A stretch of 64,000 nucleotides of DNA. Origin: an uncultured Maribacter sp. (GTDB taxonomy: Bacteria; Bacteroidota; Bacteroidia; Flavobacteriales; Flavobacteriaceae). The first letter of the stretch is position 1; every line of letters starts with the position of its first letter. The stretch spans positions 124,001-188,000 of the forward strand of contig CANMKG010000002.1 of assembly GCA_947498505.1 (NCBI GenBank), written 5' to 3'. Positions 29,894 through 39,867 of the stretch are shown here, piece by piece. Both the position numbers and the translations under genes were made by a program. The notes beneath the pieces are model-generated. The model was not told the DNA's origin, searched no databases, and saw only the letters and a list, made by a program, of their open reading frames with translations.

Positions 29894-31165
29894 CTAATCT
29901 ATTTTACTAAATCCACAATATGGAACTAATACTTCTGGAATTTGAATTCCGTTCTCAGTTTGGTAATTTTCTAAAATACCCGCTAATACTCTTGGTAATG
30001 CTAAAGCACTGCCATTTAAAGTATGCGCCAATTGGTTTTTACCATTTTCATCCTTATACCTTAGCTTTAATCTATTAGCTTGGTATGTTTCGAAGTTAGA
30101 AACAGAACTTATTTCTAACCAACGGTCTTGAGCGGTAGAAAAAACTTCAAAATCATAAGTTAATGCAGCCGTAAACCCTAAATCGCCTCCGCATAATCTT
30201 AAAATACGATAGGGGAGTTTTAACTCACGTAAAATGTTTTTTACATGCTCAACCATACCATCTAAAGCATCGAAAGATTTAGAAGGGTGTTCAACCCGTA
30301 CAATTTCTACTTTGTCAAATTGGTGTAAACGATTTAATCCTCTTACATGAGCTCCATAGCTACCTGCTTCTCTCCTAAAACAGGGAGTGTAAGCCGTGTA
30401 ACATATAGGAAACTCATTTTCTTTAATAATTTCGTTTCTAAATAAATTAGTAACAGGAACTTCAGCTGTTGGTATTAAATACAGGTCATCTGCACCAACA
30501 TGGTACATTTGCCCTTCTTTATCTGGGAGTTGACCTGTTCCAAATCCAGAGGCTTCATTTACAAGATGCGGAACCTGAATTTCGGTATAACCCGCTTCGG
30601 CGTTTTTATCTAAAAAATATGAAATCAATGCACGTTGTAGTCTAGCTCCTTTTCCTTTGTAAACAGGAAAACCTGCACCGGTAATTTTAACACCAAGCTC
30701 AAAATCTATGATATCGTACTTTTTGGCAAGTTCCCAATGGGGCAGTGCATTTTTATTTAGTTCTGGAATATTACCTTCTTTAAAAACCTCTTCATTGTCT
30801 TCATCTGTAGACCCAGCTGGAACAGATTCGTGAGGTATATTAGGTATTTGATACAAAAGTTGCTGAAGTTCTTCAGTAGCAGTGTTTAAATCTTCAGTTA
30901 AAGTTTTTGATTCTTCCTTTAATGCTACGGTTTTTTCTTTTAAAATAGTAGCTTCTTGAGCTTTTCCAGTTTTAAAGAGCATTCCAATTTCTTTAGAAAG
31001 CTTATTAGATTCAGCTAAGGTGTTATCTAAACTAGTTTGCGTAGCTCTCCTTTTTTCATCCAGTTCTAATACGTTTTCTACAATAGATGTAGCGTCAATA
31101 TTTCGCTTTTTAAGCGCATTTATAATATTGTTTTTAGAATCTCGTATTGCTTGTAATTGTAGCAT
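29894..31165 (-). CDS. serS: Seryl-tRNA synthetase
   Basis: N-terminal coiled coil; CFRREAGSYGAHVRGLNRLHQFDKVE; TLNGSALALPRVLAGILENYQ. Confidence 0.98.
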   Translation of the reverse strand: MLQLQAIRDSKNNIINALKKRNIDATSIVENVLELDEKRRATQTSLDNTLAESNKLSKEIGMLFKTGKAQEATILKEKTVALKEESKTLTEDLNTATEELQQLLYQIPNIPHESVPAGSTDEDNEEVFKEGNIPELNKNALPHWELAKKYDIIDFELGVKITGAGFPVYKGKGARLQRALISYFLDKNAEAGYTEIQVPHLVNEASGFGTGQLPDKEGQMYHVGADDLYLIPTAEVPVTNLFRNEIIKENEFPICYTAYTPCFRREAGSYGAHVRGLNRLHQFDKVEIVRVEHPSKSFDALDGMVEHVKNILRELKLPYRILRLCGGDLGFTAALTYDFEVFSTAQDRWLEISSVSNFETYQANRLKLRYKDENGKNQLAHTLNGSALALPRVLAGILENYQTENGIQIPEVLVPYCGFSKID

Positions 31166-31243
31166 CTGCCTTTATTTTAAAGGAGCAAATTTAGGGTTAA
31201 TTTGTTAATTGTAGTATCGAATTTTATTTAAGAATGTATAAAC

Positions 31244-32170
31244 TTACTCAGTAACAATTTGAAGCGTAGCTATTTTGTCTTTTTTAAGTTGAAGTTTTAA
31301 TTCGTCAACCGAATTAAACTTATATTCATCTCGAATTCGGTCTAAAATATCAATTTGAATTTCTTTACCATATAAGTCATCGTTGAAGTCGAAAAAATGA
31401 ATTTCAATGCTTAGAGAAGTTCCTCCAACTGTTGGGTTGTTTCCAATATTCATCATTCCAAATACTTTATCGCTATTAATATGGCTCTGTACTGCATATA
31501 CTCCTTTTCTAGGAATAAGTTTATAATCCTCTTCAATAAATAGATTGGCAGTCGGAAAGTTTAAAGTTCTTCCTAGTCCTTTGCCTTTTTTTACAATGCC
31601 CGTTAGCATATATGGATATCCTAAATAGCTATTAGCCGTTTTTACATCACCATCTTCCAGGGCTCTTCTAATTTTAGTAGAGCTAACCGAAACTTCATTG
31701 ATTTCTTGCGCCGAAATTTCCTCTACATCAAATTCTAGAGTGCTTCCAAATGAAATTAAATCGTTGATGTTAGCATTTCGGTTTCTTCCGAAACGATGAT
31801 CGTAACCAATAATGATTTTTTTGGTTTTGAGCTTATTTACTAAAATGTCCCGAACAAACTCTGTTGCCGAAAGTCTTGAGAAATCTTCAGTGAAAGGATG
31901 AATTATTAACTGTTCCAATCCAAGGTCTTTTATGATCTTAGATCGCTCATTAATGGTATTAAGTAGTTTTATTTTGGCATCTTTTTGCAATACCATTCTA
32001 GGGTGCGGAAAAAAAGTAAGTAAAGTAGATTTAAAACCAAGTTCTTTAGCGTTAGAAATAAGTCTTTCTAATATTTTTTTATGACCAATATGCACGCCAT
32101 CAAAAGTTCCAATAGTAATTGCAATGGAATGCTTTTCATCGTAATTATAAATGTCTTTTGTTGTAATCAC
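31244..32170 (-). CDS. ribF: Bifunctional riboflavin kinase/FAD synthetase
   Basis: ITIGTFDGVHIGHKKIL; GKGLGRTLNFPTANL; GMMNIGNNPTVGG. Confidence 0.97.
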   Translation of the reverse strand: MITTKDIYNYDEKHSIAITIGTFDGVHIGHKKILERLISNAKELGFKSTLLTFFPHPRMVLQKDAKIKLLNTINERSKIIKDLGLEQLIIHPFTEDFSRLSATEFVRDILVNKLKTKKIIIGYDHRFGRNRNANINDLISFGSTLEFDVEEISAQEINEVSVSSTKIRRALEDGDVKTANSYLGYPYMLTGIVKKGKGLGRTLNFPTANLFIEEDYKLIPRKGVYAVQSHINSDKVFGMMNIGNNPTVGGTSLSIEIHFFDFNDDLYGKEIQIDILDRIRDEYKFNSVDELKLQLKKDKIATLQIVTE

Positions 32171-32223
32171 TGCGTAAAGTAAATAAAAAACTTATATTTG
32201 GTTTAGAGATAAACCTTCCTTGA

Positions 32224-35200
32224 ATGGTCACAAAATTACGGTTAGTTTTTTCAATTACCATACTTTTTCTTTCCTTTTACGGTCTTGCCCAAGATGGATA
32301 TTGGAAAAAGGTTGATGCGCAAAGTGTTTCTTTAAGAGCAAAATTAGATGTTAAAGATATTACTAAAGGAATGTTTTTTTCCTTAGATGAGAAGCGTTTT
32401 AAAAATGGTTTTCAAGGGAGTTTTACCTCAAAGAATGATGCTAAAAGAGTATATTTTCCTGATGAAAAGGGGAATCAAGTAGTGTATGAAGTGCTAGAAA
32501 AATCTGTTTTGGCACCTGAACTTGCTAAAAAGTTTCCCAATATAAAGTCCTATGCAGGATATGAGGTAAACAATAGACAAAATAAAATTAGATTTAGCGT
32601 TTCGCATAATGGAATTCAAAGTATGGTTATCCATACCGATAGTCATGATAATACTTTTATTGAAAAGATATCTGAAGATAAATATATAGTATATTCAAAA
32701 TCCGCTCACGCGAATAAAAATTCAGGGTTTACATGTAGCACTGTTGAACAAGCTTCAAGGAAATTATCTGCGAGTGCGGCTAAGCCAGTAGATGATCAAT
32801 TGCTTCGTAAATTTAGATTGGCGGTATCTGCGTCTGGAGAATATACTACTTTTCATGGAGGAACCGTTGCAGATGCTATGGCAGCAATAAATGCAACAGT
32901 AACAAGAATAAATGAAGTTTTTGAGACAGATTTGGGTGTTACGTTGGAATTGGTGGCTAATAATGATTTGTTGATATATACAGATGCAGCTACAGACCCA
33001 TATGGAAATGGAGGATTAAATTCGGATACACAAACAACATTAACAGCAACAATTGGTGAAGAAAATTATGATATAGGGCATCTTTTTCATGAAGCGCTGG
33101 ATAATGGAAACGCAGGGGGTATTGGTACAGTGTGTAGAGATAATATCAAAGGAAGTGCATTTTCATCATCAACAAACCCTCAAGGAGATAAATTTGATTT
33201 AGAATTTGTCGCGCATGAAATGGGTCACCAACTAGGGGCAAACCATACATGGTCCTTTGAGTCTGAAGGAACGGTAGTTCAAGTAGAACCTGCTAGTGGA
33301 ACTACTATAATGGGATATGCAGGAATTACTAACGGAGAAAATGTTACTTCCAATGGAGAAGAATATTTTCATCATAGCAGCATTGTTCAAATTGCTGATT
33401 ACTTGGAAGGGGTTGGTTGTGCAGAGATTACCGCACTTACGAATACTCCACCAGTAATTGTTCCAGGAGAGGATTATGCAATTCCTAAAGGAACAGCATT
33501 TGTTTTAAGTGGGGAGGCAAGTGATGTTGATGTTGCTGATGTGCTTACCTATGCATGGGAGCAAATTGATAATGGAATTGTAACTACAGCTACTTTTGGA
33601 CCTAATAATCCTGCTGGAGCTAATTTTAGATCACTTAGACCAAGCATTAATCCTGAAAGATATTTTCCAAAACTAGAAAGCGTGTTGTCAGGTAATTTAA
33701 CGCAAACCAATCCTCCAGAAAACTCTGCTTGGGAAACCGTTTCCAATGTGCCTCGAGAAATGAATTTCGCCTTTACCGTTAGAGATAATGCCATTGGGGG
33801 AGGCCAAGTAGTTTCAGATTTAATAAATCTTACCGTTATTCATGATGCCGGACCATTTGTTGTTACTTCACAGCAAACAAATGAAAGTATTGTTGCAGGT
33901 GATATTCATACGCTTACTTGGGATGTGGCTAATACCAATATGGCGCCTATTAATGCGAACAATGTAGATATTTTATTGTCTACAGATGGAGGGATAACAT
34001 TTCCTATCATGCTTGCAGATGATGTTTTAAATAGTGGTAGTTATAATGTTATTATTCCGGGTGTTGAAACCACATCAGCTAGAATAATGATTAAGGCAAG
34101 TGATAATGTGTTTTTTGCTGTTAACGATTCAGACTTTACCATCACAGAATCTCAGGTGGTTTTAAATTTTGAAACAGTTGATTATGAAGTGTGCCAGCCT
34201 AATGATGTTATAATTCCCTTCGTTTATGAAACCTATAGCGGTTTTGCGGAAGAAAGTACCTTTAGTGTGGTAAATCTGCCAACAGGTTTATCGGCAACAT
34301 TTTCACCGGTTTCGACTTCTTTAAATAACACTTCCGTTAATCTTACTATTTCAGGGACCACCAATGTTGCAACAGGAAGTTATTCCTTGGAAATTAATTC
34401 ATCCGCTGCAAGCGTTACCAAAAATATTGAAATAGAGTTACAGGTTTTTGATTCAAATTATTCTGATGTGGTAGTATCTTCTCCATTAGATGGCAGTGTT
34501 GATGTTTCAACAAATACAGCTTTAGAATGGGAGGAAATCGAAAATTATTCTTCTTACGATGTTGAAATCGCAAGAGATAATATTTTTGCTGATATAATAG
34601 AATCTGCAACCGTGTATCAAGGCTCATATGAACCTTTAAATCTGGAAAGTGAACAGGAATATTTTTGGCGGATAAAGCCTAAAAATAGTTGTGGAGAGGG
34701 CATTTTTGGTTCATCAAGTGGTTTTACTACGGTGCAGGTGAATTGTCAAAATAGAGCGGCAGAAGATTTGCCCTTAGAAATCCCAAGTCTTGGAACTCCT
34801 ACTGTACTGTCTAAAGTTGTTTTTTCTGAAGATTTAATACTTGCAGATGTTAATGTTAACGTTGAGATATCTCATAATTACCTGTTTGATTTAGTAATTA
34901 GCTTAATATCTCCTTCAGGAACTACAGTAATTTTAACTAGTAATTCTTGTGGCGATTTAAAAAATATAAATGCCACGTTTGATGATGAGGCAACAAGTGC
35001 ATTTGTTTGCAGTGGTAATCCTGGTATTAGTGGAACAGTTAGACCATTAGGCTCTTTAGATGTGTTTAAAGGAGAATCTATTATGGGAGAATGGACTTTG
35101 CAGGTTTTTGACACTGCTTCTTCGGATGGAGGAACAATTAACGGGTTTTCATTAGACATGTGTGTTGAAGGACAATTTAGACCTGATGCGGATCAAGATG

Positions 35201-36000
35201 GTGTTTTTGATGATGGACCAGATTTATGTCTAGATACACCAATAGGGCAGGAGGTAGATATTACAGGATGCCCGGTTTATAGATTTGCATCTGATAATTT
35301 TACACTTAAGTCGCAAAGCGAATCTTGTCGAGAAAATAATGACGGAGCAATAGAAATTACAACAAAAAGATTATTGACATATGAGGTGGTTGTACAAGGA
35401 AACGGAATTAATAGCACTGAAAATTTTAACGATAATTATTTATTAAGGAACCTCTCAGCTGGAACATATAGCGTTTGTATTACTGCTACTGATGGAATGA
35501 TTACTTATGAGGAGATTTGTTTTGAAGCTGTTGTAACAGAGCCCGAAACGTTGCAAGTAGCATCAAAAATTTCATTGAATGAAAGTCTTGTTGAGTTAGA
35601 TTTACGAGGAGCAAGTCTATATAATATTGAATTAAACGGAGGGTTTTATCAAACAACTCAAAATTCTGAGAGTATTGATTTAAAAAAGGGAGAAAATACT
35701 TTAAAGGTATCAACGGGCTTAGAATGTCAAGGTGTTTATGAAGAGGTTATATATGTTGCATCCGAGGCGGTGATGTATCCTAATCCATTTGCGAATGTTG
35801 TTAAGTTGTATTTAGGAGAGCAAAAGGGTAATTTAAAAATAACTGTATTTTCTTCAAATGGTCAATTGGTAAAGTCAAGAGTAATTTCTAATCATAATGT
35901 AGAAGTTATTTTAGATTTTGCAGAATTGCCTTCTGGAATATATAGTGTTAAATATGAAAACGACGAACAAAAAGGTGTCGCAAGAGTTATAAAATTATGA
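32224..36000 (+). CDS. Secreted reprolysin-like zinc metallopeptidase with P-domain and T9SS-type C-terminus
   Basis: HEMGHQLGANHTW (HExxHxxGxxH); proprotein-convertase P-like domain; C-terminal MYPNPFANVVKLYL... sorting-like domain. Confidence 0.9.
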   Translation: MVTKLRLVFSITILFLSFYGLAQDGYWKKVDAQSVSLRAKLDVKDITKGMFFSLDEKRFKNGFQGSFTSKNDAKRVYFPDEKGNQVVYEVLEKSVLAPELAKKFPNIKSYAGYEVNNRQNKIRFSVSHNGIQSMVIHTDSHDNTFIEKISEDKYIVYSKSAHANKNSGFTCSTVEQASRKLSASAAKPVDDQLLRKFRLAVSASGEYTTFHGGTVADAMAAINATVTRINEVFETDLGVTLELVANNDLLIYTDAATDPYGNGGLNSDTQTTLTATIGEENYDIGHLFHEALDNGNAGGIGTVCRDNIKGSAFSSSTNPQGDKFDLEFVAHEMGHQLGANHTWSFESEGTVVQVEPASGTTIMGYAGITNGENVTSNGEEYFHHSSIVQIADYLEGVGCAEITALTNTPPVIVPGEDYAIPKGTAFVLSGEASDVDVADVLTYAWEQIDNGIVTTATFGPNNPAGANFRSLRPSINPERYFPKLESVLSGNLTQTNPPENSAWETVSNVPREMNFAFTVRDNAIGGGQVVSDLINLTVIHDAGPFVVTSQQTNESIVAGDIHTLTWDVANTNMAPINANNVDILLSTDGGITFPIMLADDVLNSGSYNVIIPGVETTSARIMIKASDNVFFAVNDSDFTITESQVVLNFETVDYEVCQPNDVIIPFVYETYSGFAEESTFSVVNLPTGLSATFSPVSTSLNNTSVNLTISGTTNVATGSYSLEINSSAASVTKNIEIELQVFDSNYSDVVVSSPLDGSVDVSTNTALEWEEIENYSSYDVEIARDNIFADIIESATVYQGSYEPLNLESEQEYFWRIKPKNSCGEGIFGSSSGFTTVQVNCQNRAAEDLPLEIPSLGTPTVLSKVVFSEDLILADVNVNVEISHNYLFDLVISLISPSGTTVILTSNSCGDLKNINATFDDEATSAFVCSGNPGISGTVRPLGSLDVFKGESIMGEWTLQVFDTASSDGGTINGFSLDMCVEGQFRPDADQDGVFDDGPDLCLDTPIGQEVDITGCPVYRFASDNFTLKSQSESCRENNDGAIEITTKRLLTYEVVVQGNGINSTENFNDNYLLRNLSAGTYSVCITATDGMITYEEICFEAVVTEPETLQVASKISLNESLVELDLRGASLYNIELNGGFYQTTQNSESIDLKKGENTLKVSTGLECQGVYEEVIYVASEAVMYPNPFANVVKLYLGEQKGNLKITVFSSNGQLVKSRVISNHNVEVILDFAELPSGIYSVKYENDEQKGVARVIKL

Positions 36001-36683
36001 GGTATTTAGTTGTAGCTTTTTTTGTTATTGTATCTGTTGGGTGTAGAAAAAAGGATAGTCCAAAGTCACCGGAGCAGGCAAAGTTGGTTCATCCGGCTAA
36101 AAGCTCTGAGTGTACAACGGGAGTAGATGTTGTTGATAATGATAACCTAAGCGAAGTAGAGTTTAGTTGGCAGAAAGCAAATTATACAACACTATACCAG
36201 CTACGAGTTACTAACCATCTTACAGGGGTCACGCAAACAGTTAACACAAGTGATACTAAAGCAAATCTTACTCTGGTAAAAGGAGAGCTTTATTCATGGT
36301 TAATTCGCAGTTCTAATTCAGATACCGATACGCAAGTTACCAGTGAAGTCTGGAATTTTTATAATGCAGGAAACGAGTCATTTTACGCTCCTTTCCCTGC
36401 CACAATTGTCAACCCAAAGCCAGCAAGCAAAGTTTTTAAAGATATTAATAACGAAGTGGAATTAAGCTGGGAGGGGGCTGATATTGACAATGATATCGTA
36501 GAATATGAATTGTTTTTTTCCGCATCAACACCACCTTCAACAATGGTTGCCACACTTAATGTTGCTACTTCTTCTGATAAAGTAAGTGTGGTGTCAGGAA
36601 CAACGTACTATTGGAAAGTAATATCTAAGGATGCAGAAGGCAATATTTCGGATTCAGGTATATACTCGTTTCAAGTATTATAA
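35997..36683 (+). CDS. Fibronectin-like lipoprotein translationally coupled to the upstream protease
   Basis: Overlaps upstream stop (ATGA); SVGC lipobox; FnIII-like repeats. Confidence 0.75.
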   Translation: MRYLVVAFFVIVSVGCRKKDSPKSPEQAKLVHPAKSSECTTGVDVVDNDNLSEVEFSWQKANYTTLYQLRVTNHLTGVTQTVNTSDTKANLTLVKGELYSWLIRSSNSDTDTQVTSEVWNFYNAGNESFYAPFPATIVNPKPASKVFKDINNEVELSWEGADIDNDIVEYELFFSASTPPSTMVATLNVATSSDKVSVVSGTTYYWKVISKDAEGNISDSGIYSFQVL

Positions 36684-37307
36684 TCCATTAAACTGATTCA
36701 TTGTAATGGATACACCTGATAATACAAAAGATTTAATAAGTTCGCTAGATTTTTTTAATCGTTCCACCAATGCAGTTTTTTCTTCTTCATTCCATTCACC
36801 AAGTACATAGTCTACCTGTCTACCCTTACTGAATTCTGCTCCCACACCAAATCTGTATCTATTGTATTTTGTGGTGTTAAGTGTTTGTTGAATGTCTTTT
36901 AATCCATTGTGGCCACCGTCACTTCCTTTGGTTTTTAGTCTTATGGTTCCAAAGGGGAGGTTAATATCATCTGTAATAACTAGGGTGTTTTCTAGCGATA
37001 TTTTTTCTTTTTCCAGCCAATATTTAAATGCTTTTCCACTTCTGTTCATATACGTTGAAGGTTTAAGGCATAATACACTTCTTCCTTTTATTTTAAAAGT
37101 GCCTACATCTCCAAGTTTATTCTTTTCAAAGGTAAAATCATTTTCTTTTGCTAATGCATCTAAAACGTTAAAACCAATGTTGTGTCTGGTTTCTGAATAT
37201 TCAGAACCAATATTTCCTAAGCCAACGATTAAATATTTTTTCATTGAGTTTATTTCTTGTAGAATTTTTGAATTGCCAGTGAAAAGAGATGTAATAATGG
37301 AAAGCAT
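36678..37307 (-). CDS. pth: Peptidyl-tRNA hydrolase (true start probably MKKYLIVGLGN at about 37244)
   Basis: YLIVGLGNIGSEYSETRHNIGFNVLDALA; KGSDGGHNGLKDI. Confidence 0.96.
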   Translation of the reverse strand: MLSIITSLFTGNSKILQEINSMKKYLIVGLGNIGSEYSETRHNIGFNVLDALAKENDFTFEKNKLGDVGTFKIKGRSVLCLKPSTYMNRSGKAFKYWLEKEKISLENTLVITDDINLPFGTIRLKTKGSDGGHNGLKDIQQTLNTTKYNRYRFGVGAEFSKGRQVDYVLGEWNEEEKTALVERLKKSSELIKSFVLSGVSITMNQFNGL

Positions 37308-37335
37308 TTTTAAATATATGATATATAAAAATACA

Positions 37336-37382
37336 AAAGCATCCTGAAATCTCGATAATTATCAAGACAGGATGCTTTTTAT
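37336..37382 (-). terminator. Hairpin terminator downstream of rplY
   Basis: AAAGCATCCTG ... CAGGATGCTTTTT. Confidence 0.7.
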
Positions 37383-37397
37383 AATACTAAGATTGTT

Positions 37398-38021
37398 TTA
37401 TTCGGCACTTTCAGCAGCAGGAGCTTCCGTGTCTTCTTCTGTACCATCTTCTTCTTCATCGTCGCTAGCAGATGCGTTACGAGACATTTTAACCTGAACT
37501 ATAGCTGTAGTATCAGGGTGTAGGATGGTGTAATCTTCACTAGTTACTGTTCCAACAGCAATGGTACCTCCAATTTTCAATTTAGAGATATCAACGTTGA
37601 AAAAATCAGGTAAGTTAGCAGGTAGTGCTTTAATAGTAAGCTTTCTTTTTCTGAATAACAAACGCCCACCATTTCTAACACCTGGAGAGTTACCATCTAG
37701 TTTAACAGGAATATCCATAGTAAGTTCTTTATCAGCAAAAAGTTGATAAAAATCAATATGAATTATTTTATCCGTTACAGGGTGAAATTGTATGTCTTGC
37801 ATTACTGCGTCGATTTTAACACCATTTTCCAACTCAATCACAGCGGTGTGTGCGTTTGGAGTGTAAACCAAATTTTTAAATGCTAATTCGTCAGCTGAAA
37901 AATGTAATGGTTTTTCCCCTCCGTATACTACGCAAGGAACCTTTCCAGCATTACGTAAGGCTTTTGTTGCTTTTTTGCCCACGCTTTCTCTTTCTGATCC
38001 TTTAATTGTAATTGACTTCAT
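37398..38021 (-). CDS. rplY: 50S ribosomal protein L25/Ctc
   Basis: [35 protein letters not shown]; acidic C-terminus. Confidence 0.95.
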   Translation of the reverse strand: MKSITIKGSERESVGKKATKALRNAGKVPCVVYGGEKPLHFSADELAFKNLVYTPNAHTAVIELENGVKIDAVMQDIQFHPVTDKIIHIDFYQLFADKELTMDIPVKLDGNSPGVRNGGRLLFRKRKLTIKALPANLPDFFNVDISKLKIGGTIAVGTVTSEDYTILHPDTTAIVQVKMSRNASASDDEEEDGTEEDTEAPAAESAE

Positions 38022-38061
38022 TATATATATTAATTATTAATATTCTTTTTTATTCATCGTT

Positions 38062-38100
38062 TTTAATGATAGGTTGAGCGAAGTCGAAACCTACATTAAA
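38062..38100 (-). repeat. GAGCGAAGTCGA-type intergenic hairpin at the prs stop codon
   Basis: TAGGTTGAGCGAAGTCGAAACCTA imperfect palindrome, core shared with 22758-22776. Confidence 0.6.
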
Positions 38101-39032
38101 AATTTTGATGATATTGATGTGTTATGATGAACTCTGTACATAACGTCAGCAAACAGTTCAGCACAACCAAGCACTTTTACTTTTTTACTATCCTTTTTGG
38201 TTGGGATTGAATCTGTAATAATCAACTCAGATAATTGAGATTTTTCAATTTTATCGTAAGCGTCTCCTGATAAAAGACCATGTGTTGTAACCGCTCTTAC
38301 ACTTAGCGCGCCTCTTTCCATCATAAGGTCAGCTGCTTTAGTAAGCGTTCCAGCGGTATCTACCATATCATCAACTAGTACAACGTTTTTTCCTTTTACA
38401 TCACCAATAAGCTCCATATGAGAAATAACGTTGGCTTTAGCTCTTTGTTTATAACATATAACAACATCACTTTTTAATGCTTTTGAATATGCGTATGCTC
38501 TTTTAGAGCCTCCCATATCTGGAGAAGCAATAGTAAGGTTATCTAAATTTAGGCTTTTCAAATAAGGTAGAAAAAGGGTTGACGCAAATAGATGGTCAAC
38601 AGGTTTTTCAAAAAATCCTTGAATTTGATCAGCGTGTAAATCCATAGTGATAATTCGAGTAGCACCAGCAGCTTCCAACATTTTTGCAACTAATTTTGCT
38701 GCAATCGGCACACGAGGTTTATCTTTTCTGTCTTGTCTTGCCCATCCAAAATAAGGCATTACGGCTGTTATATGTCTGGCAGAAGCTCTTTTTGCCGCAT
38801 CTAACATTAACAACATTTCCATTAAGTTCTCTGAGCTGGGGTTTGTGGAACCTATAATAAAAACACGTGTTCCACGAACCGATTCTTCAAAAGAAGGTTG
38901 GAATTCGCCATCACTGTATCTTGAGAAAATTACTTTTCCTAAACCAGTACCATAAGCCTTGGCAATTTTTTCTCCTAAGACAGTACTTTGTGTACAAGCA
39001 AAAATTTTAGGTTCTGGGACAGTGTAAGACAT
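38091..39032 (-). CDS. prs: Ribose-phosphate pyrophosphokinase
   Basis: RYSDGEFQPSFEESVRG; ITMDLHADQIQGFF; VLVDDMVDTAGTLTKAA. Confidence 0.97.
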   Translation of the reverse strand: MSYTVPEPKIFACTQSTVLGEKIAKAYGTGLGKVIFSRYSDGEFQPSFEESVRGTRVFIIGSTNPSSENLMEMLLMLDAAKRASARHITAVMPYFGWARQDRKDKPRVPIAAKLVAKMLEAAGATRIITMDLHADQIQGFFEKPVDHLFASTLFLPYLKSLNLDNLTIASPDMGGSKRAYAYSKALKSDVVICYKQRAKANVISHMELIGDVKGKNVVLVDDMVDTAGTLTKAADLMMERGALSVRAVTTHGLLSGDAYDKIEKSQLSELIITDSIPTKKDSKKVKVLGCAELFADVMYRVHHNTSISSKFLM

Positions 39033-39180
39033 GGTAAGTTGTTGTTGTTTAGTTTTTTATATTGGTTTTTGCAAACAGGGTGCAAATTTAGAAATTTATT
39101 TTGGGTTGCTAAAAGATAAATGTTGATATTTTTAAGGGGAAACAAAATTAATTTTATAATTTTGCAGGCCAGATAAGAAT

Positions 39181-39261
39181 GCTCGAGTGGCGGAACTGGT
39201 AGACGCGCTGGATTCAAAATCCAGTTCCTTTGGAGTGTGGGTTCGATTCCCACCTCGAGTA
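39181..39261 (+). tRNA. tRNA-Leu (anticodon CAA)
   Basis: GCTCGAG/CTCGAGT acceptor stem, anticodon arm CTGGATTCAAAATCCAG, T arm GTGGGTTCGATTCCCAC; CCA not encoded. Confidence 0.95.
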
Positions 39262-39270
39262 CAGAAAAAA

Positions 39271-39310
39271 ACCTCAACTAAGTAACATAAATTAGTTGAG
39301 GTTTTGTTTT
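39271..39310 (+). terminator. Terminator after tRNA-Leu
   Basis: ACCTCAACTAA...TTAGTTGAGGT followed by T-rich tract. Confidence 0.8.
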
Positions 39311-39557
39311 TAGTAATATCTTCAAAATAACTTAAATCTTTTTAATTGAAAAACTGATTAGAGGTTTTTCAAGCCTTATCAAAGTAAGTTGCATTTCATC
39401 GATTAGCGTAGAGTATATGCTATACGATTAAAGGTTGAATATCTTCTGTAAAAGGTTGTCTCAAGTTACTTTATCATGAGTAGTTGGAGTTTTATCGAAA
39501 ACAGAGAGTATAGTCCAACTCGGCGAAAGACCTTTGGGGTAATCTAAAAATGTAGAT

Positions 39558-39728
39558 ATGAAAACAATTTTACTCTTAAAAGAAATTTATGCAGAAGGAT
39601 TTAGAAATCTGGGAAGCTATATTATTAAACATTATTTCAAAGCATTTACCTGGTTTACCTTGGGTATGTTTGCTATTGTGCTTTACGCTTTCTTGTTCCG
39701 ATTAGTGACAGGATTTGCTTGGGACTAA
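39558..39728 (+). CDS. Small membrane protein (56 aa, DUF6747-like)
   Basis: ATG...TAA ORF MKTILLLKEIYAEGFRNLGSYIIKHYFKAFTWFTLGMFAIVLYAFLFRLVTGFAWD; below ORF-track cutoff. Confidence 0.65.
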   Translation: MKTILLLKEIYAEGFRNLGSYIIKHYFKAFTWFTLGMFAIVLYAFLFRLVTGFAWD

Positions 39729-39739
39729 AAAAATAGGTA

Positions 39740-39838
39740 ATGAGTAAAGATTATAAACTGGATAGAATGTTGAGGATTGTAGGTGGTTTATTTGCTATTT
39801 CTATTATTCTATTAATACTTATAATGACTTTTGGATAA
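39740..39838 (+). CDS. Putative 32-aa single-TM small protein
   Basis: MSKDYKLDRMLRIVGGLFAISIILLILIMTFG, 11 nt after the preceding small ORF. Confidence 0.45.
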   Translation: MSKDYKLDRMLRIVGGLFAISIILLILIMTFG

Positions 39839-39867
39839 TATGATTTATATAAGCTGTGTGATGGAAT

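Noticed and set aside
38975-39277. 100-aa minus-strand ORF overlapping prs and tRNA-Leu
   Set aside because: Spans the tRNA on the opposite strand; translation (SVLEVGIEPTLQRNWILNPARLPVPPLEHS) is the familiar spurious ORF produced by antisense tRNA-Leu sequence.
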